Positions 15,396-20,888 of a stretch of 20,888 nucleotides of DNA are shown one piece after another. The position numbers and the translations under genes are program-made. This stretch comes from a virus: IMG/VR virus record IMGVR_UViG_3300029319_000602, positions 618-21,505 of that record. One strand, given 5' to 3'. How positions within the stretch are numbered: position 1 is the first letter of the stretch; each line of letters opens with the position of its first letter. The notes below the pieces were generated by a model. It was not told the origin of the DNA. It ran no database searches and was given only the letters and a program-made list of their open reading frames with translations.

Positions 15396-16439
15396 ATGTA
15401 TTTACCTAAATTTAAATTTTTAAAAGACGTAGCAAAACCAGGAGCATTCTCTCTACCCGGAGGAGGAAGCTTTGCTGGTGGTATAATAAAAGACTTTTTA
15501 GGAAGAGCATTCAAAGGTAGTTCTCCTGCAGGTTTAGATGCAGAAAAAGATCAATTAATAGATTTAGGTACTGCAACTCCAGCAGATAAACAATTTGTTA
15601 ATCAACTTAATCCTCCTAATTCTAAAGATTATGCAAAAGGTTCTTTTCCAAGATTTTTCATTAAAGATTCTCGAAATGAAAAAATAATAGAAGTTAAAAA
15701 AGATAGTTATAGAGCTGAAAAAGACGCAGATAAATTATATAGAAGAGTTTTAAGAATAGAATGGTATGTAACTGGACCTAAGAAAGATCAATTAATAAAT
15801 GGGTACTTACATCCTGGTACTGAATCTAAAAATCAAGATGTAATAAATCAAGCTGAACAAATATTACCAGGTATTGGAGCTCAGATATTAAAAGATCCTG
15901 GTCAGTTTGTTTTATCTGATAGTGAAATATCTCAGTTACCTAAACCTAAAAGACCTAAAGTTAGAGAAAACCTATTTACTAACGGTAAAGAATTTGTTAA
16001 TAAAAGAACAGGACAAGAATACGTAGGTCCTTACCATATACATCCTTCAGAAGGAGCTATGGTTGGTGCAGTACATGTAGCTAAAAAACATGATAAGTTA
16101 GTACCTTTTCCAGAAATGTTTAAAGGTCCTAAATCTATCTTACCCCCTATACTTAAACCTCAACCTGAAGAAGAGTTTACATTTGATCCTAAACCTCCTA
16201 GAAAGTCTCCTATCAAAGAAGAAGATATTATAGATGCTAAACAGAAGAAAAAAATGGATGAAGCTAAAGCAGCATCTGAAGAAAAAGAAAGGTACGAAGA
16301 AGAACAAAAAGAAACTATCGAACAATTACAAGAAGATAGAGATACTGATAGACAAAGAATAGCAGCATTAGAAAGACAAGTAGCTCAATTAGGAGCATCA
16401 GGAGGGGGAAGTGGTAGAAACCGAGGTTCTTCTTATTAA
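15396..16439 (+). CDS. Virion protein with YHIHP...GAVH motif and coiled-coil tail
   Basis: A 347-residue protein of unknown function at the end of the tail block. N-terminal residues 1-60 are Gly/Lys rich. A folded part (about 84-180) contains FPRFFIKD and YRRVLRIEWYVTGP. Residues 192-234 read NLFTNGKEFVNKRTGQEYVG followed by PYHIHPSEGAMVGAVH and KKHDKL; the histidines at 214, 216, 227 and 232 could bind a metal. This Gly-rich YHIHP pattern is, to my knowledge, widespread in uncharacterised phage structural proteins. A Pro-rich hinge (245-275) and a Glu/Lys/Gln coiled coil (about 280-332) follow, then a Gly/Ser-rich end. It starts 3 bases after the hub gene, so a baseplate or spike role is likely. 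It is not a PAAR protein by sequence. Confidence 0.65.
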   Translation: MYLPKFKFLKDVAKPGAFSLPGGGSFAGGIIKDFLGRAFKGSSPAGLDAEKDQLIDLGTATPADKQFVNQLNPPNSKDYAKGSFPRFFIKDSRNEKIIEVKKDSYRAEKDADKLYRRVLRIEWYVTGPKKDQLINGYLHPGTESKNQDVINQAEQILPGIGAQILKDPGQFVLSDSEISQLPKPKRPKVRENLFTNGKEFVNKRTGQEYVGPYHIHPSEGAMVGAVHVAKKHDKLVPFPEMFKGPKSILPPILKPQPEEEFTFDPKPPRKSPIKEEDIIDAKQKKKMDEAKAASEEKERYEEEQKETIEQLQEDRDTDRQRIAALERQVAQLGASGGGSGRNRGSSY

Positions 16440-16441
16440 AG

Positions 16442-16472
16442 TTGTTTCTTAAAATTATTTTTTATATATTAG
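16442..16472 (+). promoter_or_regulatory. Promoter-like TTG-N20-TATATTAG (polymerase gene)
   Basis: TTG at 16442-16444, exactly 20 bases, then TATATTAG at 16465-16472, 18 bases before the polymerase ATG. TATATTAG differs from the Bacteroidota -7 box TAnnTTTG at one position. It sits directly after the tail block, where transcription of replication genes should begin. Confidence 0.6.
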
Positions 16473-16490
16473 TAAAAAGGTTGTTATTAA

Positions 16491-17813
16491 ATGTTTTATA
16501 TAGTTGAATCTGATAATCAGATAGAGAAACTAAAAAGTTATGGTAAAAAAGGTTACGTAGAAGTTATTTCTAATAACGATAACATTCATCCTAAACTTTC
16601 TACTACTGTTGCTCTATATATTAGACCTTTAGAATCTAATAAAGGTTACATTATTCCTGTGGAACACGACGAAGGTATTAATATTTCAAAAAACCGTGTC
16701 TCCCAAGTTCTAGATACATTCGATACACTTTATACATTAAATAGAAAAGACTTTATATACCACTTTAATACCCGTGGATTAATTGATATTTCATTACTAT
16801 ATTCTATGATAGAGTATGATAGATTGGATATTTTTCATAGTAATAAGACTTATAACTATTTTTATAGTAAAAATTCTAATTTTAAAGATATCAATAAACT
16901 TATACCTTTATCGAAACATCATGAAAAATGCGAAGAAAATTTTAGTAAAATAAAAGATATTTTAGAAAAAGATATACCAAAAGGGTTCGATTTTTATAAT
17001 GAAACTTGCAGTAATGTATTTTATTTAATTGAGCAGCAAGGATTAGGTATTTTTTATAATGCTTTTAACGAATTATTTAAACCAAAGAATCCTTTATATA
17101 ATATTTATAACAATACAGTATTAACATCATATAATTTATACAATGCAACGTCTAGACCTACTAATGCTCATAATAGCATTAATTTCGCTGCTATTCCTAA
17201 ATCTGAGAAACATCGAAAGTGTTTCAAACCTCAAAACGACAAGTTTGTTGAGTTTGATTTTGACGGTTATCACTTGCGTTTACTTTGTGATCAAATTAAC
17301 TATAAGTTAAATGAGGAATCAGCTCATAAACAGCTTGCGAAATTATACTTTAATAAAGAAGAAATAACTGAAGATGAATATTCTGAAGCAAAACAGTTAA
17401 ATTTCCAAGCAATCTATGGAAAAATACCAAAAAAACATAAAAATTTAGAGATTTTTAAATTAATACAAGAGTATATTGATAATATGTGGAAAATATACCA
17501 AGATACCGGTGAGGTATGTAATCCGCAATCAGATAAACCTTTTACTAGTAAACTTAAAAGGATGAATCCTGCTAAATTAATGAATTATATGATGCAATCA
17601 TTAGAAACATCTAATAATGTTTTAATTTTAAAGGATGTATTAAGATATTTGAAAGATAAGAAGACTAAGATAGCTTTATACACGTATGATGCTATATTAT
17701 TTGACTTTTCAAAAGAAGACGGTAAACAAACTTTACTAGATATTGAGAGAATTATGAGCAGAGATAATAAATATCCTGTTAAATTTAAATTCTCACAAAA
17801 TCTAGTTTTATAA
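16491..17813 (+). CDS. Compact divergent family A DNA polymerase
   Basis: The 440-residue protein carries the three family A polymerase motifs in order. Motif A is DFDGYHLR (256-263); the first Asp is the metal ligand. Motif B is K301-x3-F305-x3-Y309-G310. Motif C is YTYDAIL with Asp400. Upstream, TSRPT (220-224) matches the TGR.T primer-binding segment, and Q369 in NYMMQS fits the QG motif. Compared with E. coli Pol I, Glu710 is His261, Arg754 is Tyr297 and His881-Asp-Glu883 is Tyr-Asp-Ala; the 762 position is Phe305. The first 180 residues resemble a 3'-5' exonuclease domain that has lost its DxE residues. It is only half the size of T7 polymerase (704 residues). It probably copies the phage genome, taking the place of T4 gp43; a repair role is possible. 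Confidence 0.85.
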   Translation: MFYIVESDNQIEKLKSYGKKGYVEVISNNDNIHPKLSTTVALYIRPLESNKGYIIPVEHDEGINISKNRVSQVLDTFDTLYTLNRKDFIYHFNTRGLIDISLLYSMIEYDRLDIFHSNKTYNYFYSKNSNFKDINKLIPLSKHHEKCEENFSKIKDILEKDIPKGFDFYNETCSNVFYLIEQQGLGIFYNAFNELFKPKNPLYNIYNNTVLTSYNLYNATSRPTNAHNSINFAAIPKSEKHRKCFKPQNDKFVEFDFDGYHLRLLCDQINYKLNEESAHKQLAKLYFNKEEITEDEYSEAKQLNFQAIYGKIPKKHKNLEIFKLIQEYIDNMWKIYQDTGEVCNPQSDKPFTSKLKRMNPAKLMNYMMQSLETSNNVLILKDVLRYLKDKKTKIALYTYDAILFDFSKEDGKQTLLDIERIMSRDNKYPVKFKFSQNLVL

Positions 17814-17835
17814 ATTAATTAAATATTTATTTAAA

Positions 17836-18294
17836 ATGGAATTAGTTACGGAAAAAGTAAACTTCGAGTACGATCTCGATAGAATTACTATAAACGACGA
17901 TATGAGTAATAAACTATTCTGCACTTTCTCAACTGAATCTGACTTAGATAACACTCTACAGGTCATACAGAGTAAGTACAATATAATCTACAACAAAATT
18001 TTTGTCTTATATGCAAAGAGTCAAGACGAATATATTTGTACGTATAATGTAGATTTCGGTAATGTATCAAACTTTTTGGAAAATACTATTTTAGTACATA
18101 GAAAAAAAGAATCTAATACATTATATACTATCAATGCATTAAATACAGTTATAAAAGAATTGAACGGTGGAGTATTAGATACTTCATATAAGATCAATTG
18201 GAGTGATTACAGAAATTGTATATTACTTACTAAGGGTTCTGAATTAAAAAGAATTAATACCAAACTTTTTCGTATAATAGAGTTGGATAATTAA
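17836..18294 (+). CDS. Unknown protein between polymerase and ssDNA-binding protein
   Basis: A 152-residue protein that I do not recognise. It shows alternating strands and helices: a strand pair around RITINDDMSNKLFCTF, a helix (DLDNTLQVIQSKYN), strands FVLYAKSQDEYICTYNVDFG, then TLYTINALNTVIKELNGGVL and INWSDYRNCILLTKGSELKR, ending KLFRIIELDN. There is no nucleotide-binding, zinc or membrane motif. The gene follows the polymerase by 22 bases and precedes the gp32-like gene by 54, so it is probably a replication or regulatory protein. The compact alpha/beta layout would suit a small nucleic-acid-binding or accessory protein, for instance a translational regulator or a polymerase partner, but nothing in the sequence proves it. 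Confidence 0.75.
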   Translation: MELVTEKVNFEYDLDRITINDDMSNKLFCTFSTESDLDNTLQVIQSKYNIIYNKIFVLYAKSQDEYICTYNVDFGNVSNFLENTILVHRKKESNTLYTINALNTVIKELNGGVLDTSYKINWSDYRNCILLTKGSELKRINTKLFRIIELDN

Positions 18295-18313
18295 TTTTTT
18301 TTTCCTATATTAT
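18283..18313 (+). promoter_or_regulatory. Promoter-like TTG-N20-TATATTAT (gp32-like gene)
   Basis: TTG at 18283-18285 lies at the end of the preceding gene; exactly 20 bases later comes TATATTAT (18306-18313), 35 bases before the ATG. The spacer contains a run of nine T. Confidence 0.55.
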
Positions 18314-18348
18314 TATTAATAAGTTATAAAATAAAAAAAAGTTATACT

Positions 18349-19137
18349 ATGGACTTAAACGCAATTAAAGAAAAGCTTAATGCTTTAAACAACGACAGTA
18401 ATTCTCAAAGAGAGAAAACTGACTATTCCAAGATATTTTGGAAACCTGAACTTGGTAAACAAGTAATTAGAATCGTTCCTTCTGTTTTCGATCCTGCATT
18501 TCCTTTTAAAGAGTTAAAGTTTCACTACGGTGTTGGAAAATACCCTATGGTCGCTTTATCTAATTTCGGTAAGCAAGATCCAGTAGAAGAGTTCGTAAAA
18601 GAGTTAAAGAAGACATCTGATAAAGATAATTGGTCTTTAGCTGGTAAATTAACACCGAAAACTAGAATATTCGCTCCAGTAGTAGTAAGAGGTCAAGAAG
18701 ACCAGGGAGTAAGATTATGGGGATTCGGTATTACTATTTATAAAGCTTTATTAGCTTTAGCTGAAGATGAAGATGTTGGAGATTTTACAGACGTAATGAA
18801 TGGTTGGGATATGGTAGTAGAGCAAAGACAAGGTAATCCTTACCCTGAAACTAGTGTAAGAATTAAACCTAAACAGACTCCATTATCCGATAATAATGAT
18901 TTAGTAGATACTTGGTTAAAAACTCAACCGAATCCTACTGAAGTATTTACTCAATATGATTACGACTTCATTAAGAAGCAATTACAATCTTATTTAAACC
19001 CTGGAGCTGAAGAGTCTACTGAGACTACTTCAACACAGCCAGAAAGCTCAAATAAAGCATCAGGCTTTACTTTAGAGACAGCTACTGCTGGCAATCAAAC
19101 TAAAGTAGAAAAATTTGATGATTTATTTAACGAGTAA
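18349..19137 (+). CDS. gp32: Single-stranded DNA-binding protein (T4 gp32-like)
   Basis: The 262-residue protein coats and protects ssDNA during replication and recombination. It has a gp32-like order: a short helical N-terminal part with mixed charge (1-25), an OB-fold core (about 27-180) with FWKPELGKQVIRIVP, KTRIFAPVVVRG and GVRLWGFGITIYKALL, then a Ser/Thr-rich linker and an acidic C-terminal end (FDDLFNE, 256-262), the tail that in T4 binds partner proteins. T4 gp32 holds a zinc ion through a His and three Cys; this protein has no cysteine at all, and the CPVC position reads DPVE. The start is the ATG after a TTG-N20-TATATT element. uvsX follows after 2 bases, as would suit two proteins that work together. 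Confidence 0.88.
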   Translation: MDLNAIKEKLNALNNDSNSQREKTDYSKIFWKPELGKQVIRIVPSVFDPAFPFKELKFHYGVGKYPMVALSNFGKQDPVEEFVKELKKTSDKDNWSLAGKLTPKTRIFAPVVVRGQEDQGVRLWGFGITIYKALLALAEDEDVGDFTDVMNGWDMVVEQRQGNPYPETSVRIKPKQTPLSDNNDLVDTWLKTQPNPTEVFTQYDYDFIKKQLQSYLNPGAEESTETTSTQPESSNKASGFTLETATAGNQTKVEKFDDLFNE

Positions 19138-19139
19138 TT

Positions 19140-20207
19140 ATGGCAAAAAAGAAGACTATTGCAGCAGCTACTAAAGCTGTCAAGGCGAATTTTGATTTAG
19201 GTAAATTTAAAAAGAAGAAAGGTTTTTCCAATGCTTCCGTAAAGTTCAAGGAGCAAGGATGGATACCATTATCTAAAGCCTTTCAGGATATTACATCCTT
19301 ACCCGGCATACCTACCGGACACATCACTCTATTGCGTGGACATAGTGATACGGGCAAAACAACTGCCCTAATTGAAGCAGCGGTGAGTGCTCAGAAAATG
19401 GGCATTCTCCCAGTCTTCATTATCACTGAGATGAAATGGTCTTGGGACCATGCTAAAGAGATGGGATTAGATATCACTGAAATAACTGATGAATCTGGAG
19501 ATATAACAGATTATGATGGATTTTTCTTATATGCTGATAGAGGTACATTAAATACTATAGAAGATGTAGCAGCTTATATGGCTGACTTAATGGACGAGCA
19601 GACTAAAGGAAACTTACCTCATGATATGGTATTTTTATGGGATTCAGTTGGATCAGTACCTTGTGATTTATCTGTAAGATCTAATAAGAATAATAATGAG
19701 TGGAATGCAGGAGCTATGTCTACTCAGTTTGGTAATAATCTTAATCAAAAGATTTTATTATCTAGAAAATTAGGTAATCCGTATACTAATACATTAGTAG
19801 CGATTAATAAAGTATGGACTCAGAAACCTGAATCTCCTATGGGTATGCCGAAACTACAAAATAAAGGTGGTATGTCTATGTGGTATGATGCTACGTTAGT
19901 AGTTACTTTTGGTAATATTACTAATCCGGGTACTTCTAAAATAAAAGCTATTAAGAATGGATTACAAGTAGAGTTTGCTAAAAGAACTAACGTACAGATA
20001 GAAAAGAATCATATAGGCGGTGTTCAATCTAGAGGAAGAGTTGTAATGACTCAACATGGATTTATTCCAGATGATAAACGAGCTATAGATAAGTATAAAG
20101 ATCAGTATAAAGATCACTGGTTAAAACTTGTTGGTAGTTTAGATTTTGATTTGATTGAAGAAGGAGATCTAGAAGAAGAAAACATAACACCGAATCTATT
20201 AGATTAA
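19140..20207 (+). CDS. uvsX: UvsX/RecA-like recombinase
   Basis: The 355-residue product is a RecA-fold ATPase that forms filaments on ssDNA and carries out strand exchange for recombination-dependent replication and repair. The Walker A motif is GHSDTGKTT (67-75). The catalytic Glu is E97 in FIITEMKW, the Walker B Asp is D168 in MVFLWDSVGSVP, and the DNA-binding loop 2 area is KVWTQKPESPMGMPKLQNKGG. The C-terminal end is acidic. The length is close to T4 UvsX (391). The first 340 bases or so use many G/C-ending codons (GGC, GCC, CTC, GTC, ATC) while the rest is A/T-ending. It lies between gp32 (2 bases) and a flap exonuclease (1-base overlap), a compact recombination and replication unit. 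Confidence 0.93.
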   Translation: MAKKKTIAAATKAVKANFDLGKFKKKKGFSNASVKFKEQGWIPLSKAFQDITSLPGIPTGHITLLRGHSDTGKTTALIEAAVSAQKMGILPVFIITEMKWSWDHAKEMGLDITEITDESGDITDYDGFFLYADRGTLNTIEDVAAYMADLMDEQTKGNLPHDMVFLWDSVGSVPCDLSVRSNKNNNEWNAGAMSTQFGNNLNQKILLSRKLGNPYTNTLVAINKVWTQKPESPMGMPKLQNKGGMSMWYDATLVVTFGNITNPGTSKIKAIKNGLQVEFAKRTNVQIEKNHIGGVQSRGRVVMTQHGFIPDDKRAIDKYKDQYKDHWLKLVGSLDFDLIEEGDLEEENITPNLLD

Positions 20208-20888
20208 TGAGTAAATCGTACGATAATATCTTATCTAACCTTAAAGAAACCCCACCCCGTGAGCTAAACGACCATATCTTGGTTGTGGATGCTATGAATA
20301 CTTTTATTCGTAGTTTCTCTATGCTCAAAGCAATGAATCCGCAAGGTCACCATATCGGAGGCCTTGTTGGCTTCTTGCGTTCTTTAGGTTATGTAACTCG
20401 TATATTTGAACCTACGAGAATATTATGCGTATTTGATGGTAAAGGATCTTCTGTAAATAGAAAAAATATAGATCCTAATTATAAAGCTCATCGGACTAAT
20501 ACTAGAATAACTAATTGGGGTATGTTTGATAGTAAAGCCGAAGAGTATGAATCATTAGCAGCACAAGTAGATAGATTAAAAGACTATTTAGATTGCTTAC
20601 CAGTGCATTCATTAGAAATGGAAAAATTAGAAGCCGATGATATTATTGCATATATGGCATTACAAGCTTCTAAATCTAATAAAAAAATTACTATAGTATC
20701 GTCTGATAAAGACTTTTTACAATTAGTAAATAAAAATGTTGAAGTTTATTCTCCTATAAAGAAAACTGTAATAAATACTGATAATATAAAAGATCATATT
20801 GGAGTATTACCTGAAAATTATAGTATAGTAAAAGCACTATTAGGAGATAATTCGGACGGGCTGAGTGGAGTTAAAGGATTAGGTCTTA
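20207..20888 (+). CDS. 5'-3' exonuclease / flap endonuclease, T4 RNase H-like (3' partial)
   Basis: The ATG overlaps the TAA of uvsX by one base and the frame is open to the right edge (227 codons seen). The protein has the acidic two-metal site of the FEN/Pol I 5'-nuclease family: D28 in VVDAMN, D77 in FDG, ExDD in LEADDI (E142, D144, D145), SSDKDF (D167, D169) and GDNSDG (D214, D217), followed by the start of the helix-hairpin-helix (GVKGLG). Such enzymes remove RNA primers and flaps during lagging-strand synthesis, like T4 RNase H. This gene is separate from the polymerase, which has no 5' nuclease domain of its own. The first 200 bases are noticeably richer in G/C-ending codons than the rest. 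Confidence 0.92.
   Translation, partial: MSKSYDNILSNLKETPPRELNDHILVVDAMNTFIRSFSMLKAMNPQGHHIGGLVGFLRSLGYVTRIFEPTRILCVFDGKGSSVNRKNIDPNYKAHRTNTRITNWGMFDSKAEEYESLAAQVDRLKDYLDCLPVHSLEMEKLEADDIIAYMALQASKSNKKITIVSSDKDFLQLVNKNVEVYSPIKKTVINTDNIKDHIGVLPENYSIVKALLGDNSDGLSGVKGLGL

Noticed and set aside
16140-16325. Minus-strand frame rich in Phe and Arg opposite the coiled-coil region
   Set aside because: It is the complement of Lys/Glu-rich AAA/GAA codons, not a gene.
17824-17833. TATTTATTTA just before the gene at 17836
   Set aside because: It is only 12 bases from the ATG, leaving no room for a normal transcript start, and it is a near-match in A/T-only sequence.
1-20888. tRNA genes, CRISPR arrays, insertion sequences, integrase or attachment sites
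   Set aside because: I read for cloverleaf ends, regularly spaced repeats and transposase motifs and saw none; the gaps are too short to hold most of them.

Overview
The window looks like part of the genome of a T4-type contractile-tailed phage (myovirus) with very AT-rich DNA. All 17 genes lie on the + strand, packed with short gaps or 1-4 base overlaps. Three traits point to a host in the Bacteroidota (for example a marine flavobacterium). No gene has a Shine-Dalgarno box in front of its start. Four gaps carry a TTG-N20-TATATT element like the Bacteroidota -33/-7 promoter. The codons are strongly A/T-ending. The host call is inference.

Layout. (1) Positions 2-3400 hold a sugar or cell-surface cassette: a left-truncated protein with glycosyltransferase-like features, an SGNH-type hydrolase, a UDP-glucose/GDP-mannose dehydrogenase homologue, and a protein related to sugar-transfer enzymes. 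(2) Positions 3442-3687 hold a small coiled-coil protein. (3) Positions 3843-16439 hold the tail and baseplate: sheath (gp18), tube (gp19), a gp26-like baseplate/tail chaperone followed by a short ORF in the +1 frame, a 1046-residue tape measure, a 65-residue protein, a gp48/gp54-like baseplate protein, a LysM gp53-like wedge protein, a hub protein and a protein with a YHIHP...GAVH motif. (4) Positions 16491-20888 hold DNA replication and recombination: a compact, divergent family A DNA polymerase, an unknown protein, a gp32-like ssDNA-binding protein without cysteines, UvsX/RecA, and the start of a 5'-3' flap exonuclease (truncated at the right edge).

How it works together. The tail genes supply the tube, sheath, ruler and baseplate of one contractile tail. 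The replication genes would supply synthesis, strand protection, recombination and RNA primer removal. Expression appears divided by two clear intrinsic terminators (about 6160 and 7217) and by two promoter-like motifs: TTG-N20-TATATT (four sites) and TATTTATAnTA (mostly in front of tail genes, probably late).

The most interesting points are a probable programmed +1 frameshift between the gp26-like gene and the next ORF, located where tail-assembly chaperone frameshifts occur in other phages; the two promoter classes; and the polymerase, whose motif A Glu and motif B Arg are replaced. No gap exceeds 160 bases; I saw no tRNA, CRISPR array, integrase or insertion sequence.
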